A stretch of DNA of 64,000 nt from Streptomyces sp. HM190 (lineage in GTDB: Bacteria > Actinomycetota > Actinomycetes > Streptomycetales > Streptomycetaceae). Positions 34,633 to 42,940 of this stretch are shown here, one piece after another. How positions within the stretch are numbered: the stretch's first letter is position 1; every line of letters starts with the position of its first letter. The stretch is taken from assembly GCF_009857135.1 (NCBI RefSeq), contig NZ_CP047318.1:4650001-4714000 (forward strand). Direction: 5' to 3'. The translations under genes were made by a program, and so were the position numbers. The notes under the pieces were generated by a model. That model worked only from the letters and a program-made list of their open reading frames with translations, made no database searches and was not told the origin of the DNA.

Positions 34633-35673
34633 TCAGATCCAGCCGCGCTCCCGGGCCAGCAGGGCCGCGTGCGGACGGTTGCTGGCGTTCAGGGTGCGCA
34701 GCACGTCGGCGACGTGGCGGCGGTAGGTGCGCAGCGAGACACCGAGTTCACGGGCGCCGATCTCGTCCTTGGTGACCCGGCACATCGACTTCAGGACCTC
34801 CAGCTCCATCGGTGTCAGGGACTCCGACCCGGGTGCCGGGGCGCCCAGCAGATCGGTGAGGTCCGTGGCCTGGTCCCAGATCTTCCCGAAGAGGGCCAGG
34901 ATGCTGGCCACCAGGCCCGGTTCCTGCGCGACGAGCGCGCCGCGCGAGGTGTCCGACGGGTCCGCCGGGACCAGGGCGGTGTGCCGGTCGTAGACGAGGA
35001 CGCGCTCGGTGATGTCGGCGGCGACCCTGATCCGCGCGCCCTGCGCGTTCAGTTCGCGCAGGTAGGCGGCGGTCGGCGGATCGTCCAGGGCGTCCTTGAG
35101 CACGACGCTGCGGATGCGGACGCCCCGGCGCAGACAGCGGCTGTCCAGGGGCCGCGCGTGCGCGATGTTCTCCCGGGTGAGCGCCCGGTAGGGCTCGACG
35201 GAGAGGATCTCCTCGCGGGCGAAGAACGCCAGGTCGTCGATCCGGTCGCGGATCTGCGCCAGGTTCGTCATCCGCTCCACGCCACCGCCCGCCTGTGTGT
35301 GGGCGCCCTGCTCGGCGCGGAGTTCCGCGACGAGGTGCCGGGGCCGGGTCACCTGCTGCAGTTCGTGGTGCAGTTCGCTCAGCCGCCGGTCGGTCAGCAG
35401 GCCGACGGCCACCTCGGGGTCCGCCGCCGTCAGGGTGCCGCCGGCCCCGCTCCCGGCGGCCGGATCCTCCGCCGCCCCGGCCGCTCCCTCCGCGCGGCGG
35501 AGCAGGCCCAGTTCCGTCAGCCGCCGCAGCGCGGCCCCGACGACGTCCTGCGACGCGTGGAGCAGGAGGTGGATGTCCTCCGCCGTCGTCCCCGGATTCC
35601 TCAGGAAATGCCGGTAGACGCGCTCCTCCAGCGCGGTCAGCCCCAACAGCCCCATGCTGCCCGCATCGTTCAT
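34633..35673 (-). CDS. LuxR-type regulator with TrmB-like N-terminal domain
   Basis: A 346-residue regulator. Residues about 10-65 form a TrmB-like winged helix (LTALEERVYRHFLRNPGTT, LLRRAEG); about 100-260 form a central domain of the phospholipase D-like type seen in such regulators (ADITERVLVYDRHTALVPADP); about 283-346 form a LuxR helix-turn-helix (LTPMELEVLKSMCRVTKDEIGARELGVSLRTYRRHVADVLR). It has the same architecture as the two regulators at 54.2-56.3 kb. It lies between the micropeptide genes and the lanthipeptide cluster; which it controls is open. Confidence 0.75.
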   Translation of the reverse strand: MNDAGSMGLLGLTALEERVYRHFLRNPGTTAEDIHLLLHASQDVVGAALRRLTELGLLRRAEGAAGAAEDPAAGSGAGGTLTAADPEVAVGLLTDRRLSELHHELQQVTRPRHLVAELRAEQGAHTQAGGGVERMTNLAQIRDRIDDLAFFAREEILSVEPYRALTRENIAHARPLDSRCLRRGVRIRSVVLKDALDDPPTAAYLRELNAQGARIRVAADITERVLVYDRHTALVPADPSDTSRGALVAQEPGLVASILALFGKIWDQATDLTDLLGAPAPGSESLTPMELEVLKSMCRVTKDEIGARELGVSLRTYRRHVADVLRTLNASNRPHAALLARERGWI

Positions 35674-36128
35674 CTGTCCCCCCGTGTTCCTCCCGTACAG
35701 CCCGGGCCGGTGGTCCGTACCGCGGGTGTGACTGGTCGGGCCACGGCGATGCGGAATCCACCGAAATGATCGGGACTCACAGTAATGCGTTGGTCAAGCC
35801 TTCGCCCGGTCACGGCGGCACGCCGGAGAAGTGTGGCGAACGTGTGACGGAGGAGCCCCGGCCACGACACGGACGAACGGCGTCGGCCGGGAGTCTCGCT
35901 CGCAGCATGGTGCCGCGCGGGTGCAGCAAGCTGCGCGCCGCGGGGCGGGATCCGGCCGAAAGGGCTTGGCAGGCTGGAAACCGTCGCACAGGGACCGATG
36001 GACGTCGGACACGAACCGGTGGGCGTCGGTCACGAACCGATGGATGCGCACGGATTCTCCGGCGCACGGATTCTCCGGCCACGAGCCGGCGGAAGCCGAC
36101 ACGACCGAACACGACCAGGGGGACTCAC
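35674..36128. promoter_or_regulatory. Intergenic region with two sets of direct repeats
   Basis: 455 bases without a gene, between two divergent regulators. It holds three imperfect copies of a 21-base unit around CACGAACCG-TGG (about 35988-36050) and two exact copies of GCACGGATTCTCCGG (36048-36062 and 36064-36078) directly before the small LuxR gene. The helically phased copies look like regulator-binding sites. Confidence 0.5.
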
Positions 36129-36374
36129 ATGGCTGTTGCCGTACGGGAGGACGCGCTCGACTTCTCCGCGCTGACCGATCGCGAACGGGAGGTGCTGCTG
36201 CTGCTCGCGACGGGCGAGCAGAACCGCTGGCTCGCCCGCCGTCTGGGCATCGCGGAACGCACGGTACGGGCCCACACCGCCAGCATCGTGCGCAAGCTCG
36301 ACCTCAAGTCCCGGTTCGAGGCGGCGATCGTCTCGCACCTGTACGAGGACGACATCAGGCAGACCTGCGGCTGA
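36129..36374 (+). CDS. Small LuxR-type DNA-binding regulator of the lanthipeptide cluster
   Basis: An 81-residue protein that is little more than a LuxR helix-turn-helix (LTDREREVLLLLATGEQNRWLARRLGIAERTVRAHTASIVRKLDL). No sensor domain is present, so it is probably governed by its own expression level or by a partner. CAGGGGG lies before the ATG. A perfect terminator follows. Its place at the edge of the RiPP cluster suggests it is the pathway regulator. Confidence 0.75.
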   Translation: MAVAVREDALDFSALTDREREVLLLLATGEQNRWLARRLGIAERTVRAHTASIVRKLDLKSRFEAAIVSHLYEDDIRQTCG

Positions 36375-36394
36375 CCTCCGCGGGAGACGTCACG

Positions 36395-36432
36395 AGGGCC
36401 CTGCCGGTACTGGGGAGTACCGGCAGGGCCCT
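36395..36432. terminator. Bidirectional terminator
   Basis: A perfect 17-base stem (AGGGCCCTGCCGGTACT / AGTACCGGCAGGGCCCT) with a GGGG loop, between the convergent small LuxR gene and the gene at 36451. Confidence 0.88.
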
Positions 36433-36450
36433 TCCCGCCGTATGCCGGGG

Positions 36451-37110
36451 TCAGCCGGGCAGGAGGTCGCCGACCATCTCGATCGCCGACATCCACAGGG
36501 GCTGGGCGCCGGTGCCGAACGCGGCGGCGAGGGCGTAGCCGAGGGCCGCGTCCAGCGCCTCCGGCTCGGCGTCCTCGCGCCACTCCACCAGGACCCTCCC
36601 GTCGCCGCCGGAGGTGAAGTCCCCGAGGTACGACCCGGCCCGCACCAGCCGGCTGCCCGGGATGGAGTCGGGCACCAGCCGCCAGGAGCGCTCCGCGTAC
36701 CGCACGTCGACGCGGTACGAGCGTCGGGTCAGCCGGCCCTTGGCGGGGTCGATCTCCGCCTTCTCGCCGTCGACGGTCAGGGTGAGCCGCGCACCGTCAC
36801 GGGTGCCGACCGGGATGTGGTCCTCGCCCTCGGTCCCCTCGGCGCGCCACAGTTCCACCCGCGGCACCCGCTCGCCGGTCACCGTGACCTCGCCCCGCTC
36901 GCTGTCCAGCCGGACGGTCAGCGCGCCGAACCGGTCGTCGTCGACGGTGTGCTCGACCACGGGCTCGGGCCCGCTCTCCTCGTACTCGTCCGCGTCGTCG
37001 CGGCCGTGGTCGTCGCCGCGGTCGTCGTACGGGTGGTCCTCGTGGGCGTCGTACGCGTCGTCGTCCGTGTGCTTGGCGAGCGAGGTCGTGGGGGCCGGGT
37101 CCTTCGGCAT
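36451..37110 (-). CDS. Hypothetical protein with Asp/His-rich N-terminus
   Basis: A 219-residue cytoplasmic protein. Residues about 15-60 are a run of Asp, His, Glu and Tyr that could bind metal; the rest is a mainly beta domain (TVRLDSERGEVTVTGERV, RLTLTVDGEKAEI) with a helical end. It is upstream-facing with the exporter gene (same strand, 70 bases apart) and so may be co-transcribed with it. I do not recognise the family; an immunity or accessory role for the lanthipeptide is possible but unsupported. Confidence 0.55.
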   Translation of the reverse strand: MPKDPAPTTSLAKHTDDDAYDAHEDHPYDDRGDDHGRDDADEYEESGPEPVVEHTVDDDRFGALTVRLDSERGEVTVTGERVPRVELWRAEGTEGEDHIPVGTRDGARLTLTVDGEKAEIDPAKGRLTRRSYRVDVRYAERSWRLVPDSIPGSRLVRAGSYLGDFTSGGDGRVLVEWREDAEPEALDAALGYALAAAFGTGAQPLWMSAIEMVGDLLPG

Positions 37111-37180
37111 TGCGGTGTTCCTTCGCTGTGTGGGGGTCCGACGGTGGTCAGTACGTCAGGTAGGACGGGGGGCGGTGCGC

Positions 37181-39094
37181 TCACGCTCCCGCGGCGGTCA
37201 GCTGGGTGGCGGCGAGGTCCCGGTACAGCTCGTCCCTGCCCAGGAGTTCCCCGTGCCGGCCATGGTCGCGCACCCGTCCGCCGGCGAGCAGCACCATGTG
37301 GTCGGCGGAGGTCACCGTGGACAGCCGGTGGGCGATGAGCAGCACCGTGCAGTGCGCGGCGGCCCGCTCCACGGTGTGCCGCAGCGCCGTCTCGCTGAGA
37401 CCGTCGAGGTGGGCGGTCGCCTCGTCGAGCAGCAGCACCTGGGGGCGGCGCAGCAGCGCGCGGGCGATGGCGAGGCGCTGGCGTTCCCCGCCGGACAGGG
37501 CGAGACCGCGGGCGCCGACCTGGGTGTCGAGGCCCTCCGGGAGCCGGGCGACCAGCGTGTCGAGCAGGGTGTCCCGCAGGACCCGGGCGACCTCGTCGTC
37601 GGCCGCGTCGGGCGCGGCGTACAGCAGGTTCTCGCGGAGGGTGCCGGCGAGCATCGGGGTGTCCTGCTCCACGTACGCGATCCGGCGGCGCACCTCGGCG
37701 CGGCTGAGGGTCGCGATGTCGGTGCCGTCGAGGAGGACGCGCCCGGAGTCCGGCTCGTAGAACCGCTGGAGGAGCGAGAAGACGGTCGTCTTGCCGCTGC
37801 CGGAGGGGCCGACGAGGGCGGTGACGCCGCCGGCCGGGGCGACCAGGCCCACCCCGTCGAGGGTGGTGGCGCGCCCCGGATAGGCGAACGTGACGTTCTC
37901 CAGGGTGACGCGCGGCGGCGGACCGGCCGGGCGGGCCGGGGTCTCGTCGACGTCCGTCTCGATCTCCATCCGCTCGACCTCCTCGATGCGGGTGAGCGCG
38001 CCGAGGCCCTGCTGGAGCGAGGTCGTGCCGCCGACCAGGGACAGCACGGGGCCGCCCAGGTTGAACAGGTAGAGCAGGAAGGCGATCAGCGCGGCCAGGT
38101 CGAGGGCGCCGGTGGCGACCAGGGCGCCGCCGAAGCCGATGACCGCGAGGAACGACGCCTGGACGACCAGGGCGGAGAGCACGGCGATCGTGGCGTGGTA
38201 GCGGGCGCCGGTCAGGCCGGCCCGGTAGGCGTCCTCGGCGGCGGCCACGGCCCGCGCGGTCTCCGTCGCCTCGCCGCCGTTGGCCTTCACGGTGCGGGCG
38301 GCGCCGAGCGCGCGGTCGAGGGCGGCGCCGATCTCGCCGACCGAGGTCTGCGCGCGCGTGGTCACCCGGCGGATCCGCGGCATCACCACGCCCATCGCGA
38401 CCCCGACCACCAGCAGCACACCGGAGGTGATGCCGAGCAGCGGCAGGCTGGTCATACCCATCAGGACGACGGTGGCGATCAGATGGACACCGCCGTCGAG
38501 CAGCTGGATCACACCACTGGTCGCCGCGTGCTGGACGAGCGTGCTGTCGGACGTGACGCGAGTGGTGAGACCGCCGGGCTCCGTACGGTCCAACTCGGCT
38601 GTCCGCAAACGGATCAGACGGTAGATCAGCCCTCGGCGCACATGCAGCACGACCTTCTCCGCCGTGCGCTCGCTCACCAGGGCCTGCGTCCAGGTCAGCG
38701 CGATGGAGACCGCCAACAGGGCCAGCATCAGCAGGAGTTCGCGGGTCAGGTCGCCGCCGGTCATCAGCGCCGTCAGCGACGACTCCACGACCATCGGCTG
38801 CGCGAGCCCCGCCGCGCTGCCGGCCAGGGTCAGGACGAGGATCAGCAGCAGCACCCTGCGGTGCGGGCGGGCGTGGGCGAGCAGCGCGCGGAGCGGGGGG
38901 CGGCGCGGGGGGTCGGCGCCCTGCGGGCCGTCGGTGGTCTGCGAGCCGTCGGGCGCCGGGGCGGGTGCCGGTGCGGGGGCGGGTGCCTTCGTGGGGTCCG
39001 GCGCCTTTGCGCGCTCGGGCGCCCGTACGGGCTCGGGCGTCTGTGTCAGCCGGGGCGGGGGAGGCTCGGGCCTCGCGGAGTCATGTGTGTTCAC
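37181..39094 (-). CDS. ABC transporter, fused permease-ATPase (lanthipeptide exporter, LxmT-like)
   Basis: A 637-residue half transporter: a Pro/Ala-rich cytoplasmic N-terminus (1 to about 85), six membrane helices (about 90-370), then the ATPase with Walker A GPSGSGKTT (about 429), signature LSGGERQ (about 533) and Walker B VLLLDEAT (about 553). No peptidase C39 domain, which fits leader removal by the separate M16 pair. GTG at 39094 was chosen, since the upstream in-frame stretch is encoded by 30-base repeats. It is divergent from the precursor gene and probably exports the product. Confidence 0.85.
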   Translation of the reverse strand: MNTHDSARPEPPPPRLTQTPEPVRAPERAKAPDPTKAPAPAPAPAPAPDGSQTTDGPQGADPPRRPPLRALLAHARPHRRVLLLILVLTLAGSAAGLAQPMVVESSLTALMTGGDLTRELLLMLALLAVSIALTWTQALVSERTAEKVVLHVRRGLIYRLIRLRTAELDRTEPGGLTTRVTSDSTLVQHAATSGVIQLLDGGVHLIATVVLMGMTSLPLLGITSGVLLVVGVAMGVVMPRIRRVTTRAQTSVGEIGAALDRALGAARTVKANGGEATETARAVAAAEDAYRAGLTGARYHATIAVLSALVVQASFLAVIGFGGALVATGALDLAALIAFLLYLFNLGGPVLSLVGGTTSLQQGLGALTRIEEVERMEIETDVDETPARPAGPPPRVTLENVTFAYPGRATTLDGVGLVAPAGGVTALVGPSGSGKTTVFSLLQRFYEPDSGRVLLDGTDIATLSRAEVRRRIAYVEQDTPMLAGTLRENLLYAAPDAADDEVARVLRDTLLDTLVARLPEGLDTQVGARGLALSGGERQRLAIARALLRRPQVLLLDEATAHLDGLSETALRHTVERAAAHCTVLLIAHRLSTVTSADHMVLLAGGRVRDHGRHGELLGRDELYRDLAATQLTAAGA

Positions 39095-39170
39095 CCTGGA
39101 CTTTCTACGCGTACGGGCGGTGCGGCGGTATTGGCGCTTGCGGCAATACCGGGCCCGGCCATGCCCGTTC

Positions 39171-39255
39171 GGGTCATGCCGACAGCGGTATTGCCGGGGA
39201 CGGTCATGCCAGTGGCGGTATTGCCGGGTTCGGTCATGCCGGGGGCGGTCATGCC
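39171..39255. repeat. 30-base tandem repeats before the precursor gene
   Basis: Two full units of about CGGTCATGCCnnnnGCGGTATTGCCGGG (39171-39200, 39201-39230) and two further copies of the CGGTCATGCC part (39231-39240, 39246-39255). They lie in the divergent promoter region of exporter and precursor genes and may be binding sites for a cluster regulator. Confidence 0.7.
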
Positions 39256-39400
39256 GCAACTGTCAATAGCGGGCGGCTTTTCCGGCGGGCCATGGTTGTC
39301 CCGTCGCCGAGCGGCACCGGCCGGGAAGCCGGAAAGCCCGGGAGGCGGCCGGGAATTCGGAGACCCGGAATTCCGCACCGTGACAATCAAGGAGAGAACC

Positions 39401-39619
39401 ATGCAGTCGACGCAGAACGAGAAGGACCTGTTCGAGGGCTACACCGCCTACACCTCCGCCGAGGAACTGGGCCTGTACGACGGCAAGGACGCCGCGCCCG
39501 CGTTCAGCCCGACCATCCCGTGGGCGATCCGCGCCACCATCATCACCGCCCGCTCCTCGCAGCAGTGCGCCGCGGCCCTCGGTTCGCTGACCGCCCGCAC
39601 GATCGAGAAGAAGTGCTGA
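39401..39619 (+). CDS. Class V lanthipeptide-like precursor peptide
   Basis: A 72-residue precursor. Residues 1-34 form an acidic leader (NEKDLFEGYTAYTSAEELG) ending in AAPA; the probable core, 35-72, begins Phe-Ser-Pro-Thr and ends in Cys72. The core has four Ser and five Thr to dehydrate and two Cys (56 and 72). With the neighbouring decarboxylase, Cys72 and Thr67 (core 38 and 33) are the expected partners of an aminovinyl-methyl-cysteine ring. An N-terminal Phe would match lexapeptide, which carries N,N-dimethyl-Phe. ATG preceded by AAGGAGAG. Cleavage site and ring pattern are inferred. Confidence 0.82.
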   Translation: MQSTQNEKDLFEGYTAYTSAEELGLYDGKDAAPAFSPTIPWAIRATIITARSSQQCAAALGSLTARTIEKKC

Positions 39620-39736
39620 CGACCGGGCGACCGGAGCAGTGACCCGCGGGGAGGGGCCGGTGCCGGCCACCGGTCCCTCCCCGGGGCGGCGCGGCCCGCG
39701 CGACACACACCGAAAAGCATGTACGAGGAGGCGGGA

Positions 39737-40342
39737 ATGGACCCCACAGGAGTCGCGGATCCCGGATTCCGCCGAGTGCTCCTCGTGGGCACCGGCGCGC
39801 TCAGCGTGGCATTCCTGCCGTTCTGGATCAACTGGCTGGGCAATACCTTTCCGGAAATGGAGAAACGGGTCGTGCTGACCCGTTCGGCGCGGCGTTTCGT
39901 CTCGGCGGACGCGATGTCCGCGCTCTGCGGACGGGAGGTCGTCACCGACGACTGGGCCGCGGCGGCGCCGGGCGCCGTCCCGCACGTCGAACTGGCCCGC
40001 TGGCCCGACCTCGTGCTCGTCCACCCGGCCACGATGCACTTCCTGGGCCGTTACGCGCTCGGCCTCACCGACACCCCCCTGCTGTGCGCCCTGCAGTCGA
40101 CGTCCGCCCTCGTGGGCGTGGCCCCGTCGCTGCCGCCCGGCGCGCACCTCAGCCCCGTGGTCCAGGGGCACCTGGACACCCTGCGCGACCGCCCCGGCGT
40201 GGTCGTCGCGCCGACCGTGCCCGCCGTCAGCGCGAGCACGGGCGAGCTGGAGGACGGCGGGGCGCTGCCGCTGTCGGAGCTGATGGGCCTGTGCGTCGGC
40301 GCGTACGCGCGGGCCCGGTGCGCCGAGGGGGAGGACGCGTGA
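39737..40342 (+). CDS. Flavoprotein cysteine decarboxylase (HFCD family, LanD/LxmD-like)
   Basis: A 201-residue Rossmann-like flavoprotein of the EpiD/HFCD group. The catalytic His is expected in PHVEL (His83); the usual PASANT motif reads PATMHF (97-102) and is followed by GLTDTPLL. It would oxidatively decarboxylate the precursor C-terminal Cys to an ene-thiol for AviCys/AviMeCys formation. The ATG at 39737 follows GAGGAGG by six bases. The gene follows the precursor by about 120 bases. Confidence 0.8.
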   Translation: MDPTGVADPGFRRVLLVGTGALSVAFLPFWINWLGNTFPEMEKRVVLTRSARRFVSADAMSALCGREVVTDDWAAAAPGAVPHVELARWPDLVLVHPATMHFLGRYALGLTDTPLLCALQSTSALVGVAPSLPPGAHLSPVVQGHLDTLRDRPGVVVAPTVPAVSASTGELEDGGALPLSELMGLCVGAYARARCAEGEDA

Positions 40343-41385
40343 CCGTACGGACGGCATCCGCGGCACGGACGGCACCGGTGACACCGGCGGCCCGCGTCGA
40401 CGCTCCCGTCGCCGAGTTCGGCACCGGACTCCAGCTCACCCGTGTACGGCCCACGGCCGACGGACGCCACGCGTGGTGGCACGGGGCGGGATCCCGGCGG
40501 GCGGCCCCGCCGACGGCGCCCCTCGCCGCACACGTCCCCCTGCACACCGACGGCGCCCGGCTCGCCACCCCGGTGGTCTCGGACACGGGGCTCACCTACC
40601 TCGCCGACGGGCCGTACTCGGCCGCGGCCTGGCTCCGCGACCCGCGGCCGGCGGCCCGGCGGCTGGCCGCGCACGCGCTCGCGGCGGCGGGCGCGGCGCT
40701 GCGGGACCTGCACGCGACGCCCCCGCCGACCGGGGCGCCGCCGCCCGCGCTCACGCGACTGCGGCGCTTCGCCGACGGCACGGACGACGGCGACGGCGAC
40801 CGGGCCGCCGTACGGCGGCTGCGGGAGCACGCCGTACGGGTGTGGGGTCCCGCCCGCCTCACGGTGCTCCGCTCCTGGTGCGCCGAGGTCGCGGCACCCG
40901 TGCCCGCGTCCGCCGCCGGGAACGGACACGGCGGCCGGGACCAACGCGGGGGCCGGGACGGGCACGGCGGCCGGGACGGGCACGGTCTCGTGCTCGTGCA
41001 CGGTTTCGCCTCGCTCGGCGCGCTGATCCCACCCCTGAGCCGGGGTCCGGTGGCGCTGCTGACGGGCGAGGACCTGGGCGCCGCCCGGCCCGAGCTGGAC
41101 CTGGGCTGGCTGCTCGGCGATCTGGCCGAACTGGCCTGGGCCCTGCCCGTGTGGGGCGAGGGGGCCGGCGTCGACCTGCCGGCCGTCCTGCTCGACGCGT
41201 ACGGGCCGGGCGCGGACCGGGACCTCGCGGCCCGCGCCGCGGTGCTGCGGATCGCCGCGCACACGCGGGACTTCGCCGCCTACTGCGGCTGGAGCGACGA
41301 ACTGGCCGACTACACCGCCTTCATCGCTGACCTGATCGACGAGGAGGGCCGCCGCGCGGTCCCCGGGGGAGCCACGACACGATGA
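40339..41385 (+). CDS. Phosphotransferase-fold protein of the lanthipeptide cluster (LxmX-like)
   Basis: A 348-residue protein whose C-terminal half has the shape of an aminoglycoside phosphotransferase (LVLVHGFASLGALIPP, ALLTGEDLGAARPELDLGWLLGDLAEL) but without the catalytic HxDxxxxN and DxD/DWE residues. A Gly/Arg/Asp/His repeat insertion (about 195-215) precedes it. In class V clusters such a protein (LxmX) pairs with the kinase-like protein; it may recognise the leader or scaffold the dehydratase. Overlaps the preceding and following genes by four bases. Confidence 0.68.
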   Translation: MTVRTASAARTAPVTPAARVDAPVAEFGTGLQLTRVRPTADGRHAWWHGAGSRRAAPPTAPLAAHVPLHTDGARLATPVVSDTGLTYLADGPYSAAAWLRDPRPAARRLAAHALAAAGAALRDLHATPPPTGAPPPALTRLRRFADGTDDGDGDRAAVRRLREHAVRVWGPARLTVLRSWCAEVAAPVPASAAGNGHGGRDQRGGRDGHGGRDGHGLVLVHGFASLGALIPPLSRGPVALLTGEDLGAARPELDLGWLLGDLAELAWALPVWGEGAGVDLPAVLLDAYGPGADRDLAARAAVLRIAAHTRDFAAYCGWSDELADYTAFIADLIDEEGRRAVPGGATTR

Positions 41386-42647
41386 CGATCACCACCGACA
41401 CAGCCACGAGGACGGACCCGGCGGAGCCGGTCCGCACCCGGCAGCGCTACCGGCCCACCGAACTGGGCACCGTGCCCGCCGTGAACGCCCTGCTGGAACG
41501 CCTCGGGCTCGGCCGGCTGGACACGGCCGCGGTCACCGCGTTCGGCGGCCGCAACGACAACTGGGCAGGGCCGACCACCACCGGCGAGCAGGTCTTCGTC
41601 AAGACGGTGACCCCGCTGCCGGACGGGGGCTTCCCCGAGCTCGAACGCGCGCTGAGCTTCGAGGAGTCGGCGACCCGATGGCTGCCCAGCGGCTCGCCGC
41701 TGCGCTCGCCGCGGCTGCTGGGCGCGGACCCGGCGGCCGGGGTGACCGTGCACCGGCTGGTGCCCGGAGCCCGTTCGGGGGCGGAGCTGGCGCTGGACGG
41801 GGAGTTCGACGACGCGCTGTGCCGGGCGGCGGGACGCGCGGTGGGGACGCTGCACTCGCTGCCGCCCGGGGACGGGCTCGACACCGGGGAGGCGCCGCTG
41901 CCGCCGCTGGCCTGGCTGCGCGCGCTGCCCTGGAGCGCCGTCCGGGAGCGCAGCATGGCGCAGATCGCCGCCTGGCAGCTCGTCCAGGACGACGCCGAGG
42001 TGGTCGACGCGCTGGCCCGGCTGCGGGAGGGCGAGGCGGGTGTGCCGCACGCGCCCACGCACTGCGACCTCCGCTTCGACCAGTTCATCGGCGCCGACGA
42101 GGGCCGCGGGCCGCTGTACCTGTGCGACTGGGAGGAGTTCCGGCTGGCCGACCCGGCGCGGGACGTGGGGGCGTTCGCGGGGGAGTGGCTGTTCCACGCG
42201 ACGTACTCGGTGTTCGCGCCGACCGGGGAGGCCGTGACCGCCGGGGGCTCGGGGGACGGCGGGGACGGCGGGGACAGCGGGGACGGTGGGAACGAGCGGC
42301 GGGGCGCCGGGTCTGGATCCGGCTCCGCGGCGGACACGTTCGGCCTCGCGCACGAGGAGATCATCGCGCGGGGCTCGGCGAGCCTGCGCCGCCATCTGCC
42401 GCGCGTCCACGCCTTCTGGCAGGGCTACCTGGAGTGCCGGACGCCCGACCCCGGCCTGCCCGCGCGGGCCGCCGCCTACGCCGGCTGGCACATGTACGAC
42501 CGCCTCATCGCCACCGCCGAGTCCCACGCCACGCTCAACCCGGTCGCCCGCGCCGCCGCCGGCATCGGCCGCACGGTCCTGCTGGACCCGGCGGGCGCGG
42601 CACGGACGCTCGGCCTGACCCTTCCGGCGACGGGCGCGGCCCGATGA
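41382..42647 (+). CDS. APH-like Ser/Thr kinase of class V lanthipeptide synthesis (LxmK-like)
   Basis: A 421-residue aminoglycoside-phosphotransferase-fold kinase. Lys74 (VFVKTV) is the likely ATP lysine; the catalytic loop is HCDLRFDQ (227-234), with Gln in place of the usual Asn; the metal motif is CDWEEFRLADPARDVG (Asp249). It would phosphorylate precursor Ser/Thr for elimination by the HopA1-like protein. A Gly/Asp/Ser-rich insertion lies at about 288-310. Starts within the preceding gene and ends ATGA on the next. Confidence 0.8.
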   Translation: MTITTDTATRTDPAEPVRTRQRYRPTELGTVPAVNALLERLGLGRLDTAAVTAFGGRNDNWAGPTTTGEQVFVKTVTPLPDGGFPELERALSFEESATRWLPSGSPLRSPRLLGADPAAGVTVHRLVPGARSGAELALDGEFDDALCRAAGRAVGTLHSLPPGDGLDTGEAPLPPLAWLRALPWSAVRERSMAQIAAWQLVQDDAEVVDALARLREGEAGVPHAPTHCDLRFDQFIGADEGRGPLYLCDWEEFRLADPARDVGAFAGEWLFHATYSVFAPTGEAVTAGGSGDGGDGGDSGDGGNERRGAGSGSGSAADTFGLAHEEIIARGSASLRRHLPRVHAFWQGYLECRTPDPGLPARAAAYAGWHMYDRLIATAESHATLNPVARAAAGIGRTVLLDPAGAARTLGLTLPATGAAR

Positions 42648-42940
42648 CGAACGCCGCCCGCGCCGGGGGTGACCCGCGCGCCGGGGGTGACCAGCGCTCC
42701 GCGCCGGTCCCGGCAGTCGCCCCGGTGCGCCGGAGGCCGAGCCGGGCGGGTCGCGCGGCTCCGTGCGCCTCGGCCGTTCCTGACCGCCCGGCCCCACGCA
42801 CCCCGGCCCCGGCCGCAGCCGCGCCCGCAGTCCCGGCCCTGGCCGCAGCCGCAGCCGCAGCCCTGGCCACGGCTACGGCCCCGGCCCTCCGACCGTCCGG
42901 CCCGATCCCCGACCACCCGAACGGGAGCCACCACCGATGA
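42644..42940 (+). CDS. Ala/Pro-rich small protein, coupled on both sides
   Basis: A 98-residue reading frame, start overlapping the kinase stop and stop overlapping the HopA1-like start (ATGA at both ends). The product is Ala/Pro/Arg-rich without recognisable fold. It may be a genuine coupled gene or merely a spacer in which the frame happens to be open; the high GC content makes open frames common. Nothing else suggests a function. Confidence 0.35.
   Translation: MTNAARAGGDPRAGGDQRSAPVPAVAPVRRRPSRAGRAAPCASAVPDRPAPRTPAPAAAAPAVPALAAAAAAALATATAPALRPSGPIPDHPNGSHHR

Noticed and set aside
39171..39255. CRISPR array at the 30-base repeats
   Set aside because: Direct tandem units with no unique spacers of constant length and no cas genes.
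36614..39619. 1001-codon plus-strand frame ending in the precursor peptide
   Set aside because: The upstream part is antisense to the exporter. The precursor has its own ribosome site at 39389-39395 and ATG at 39401.
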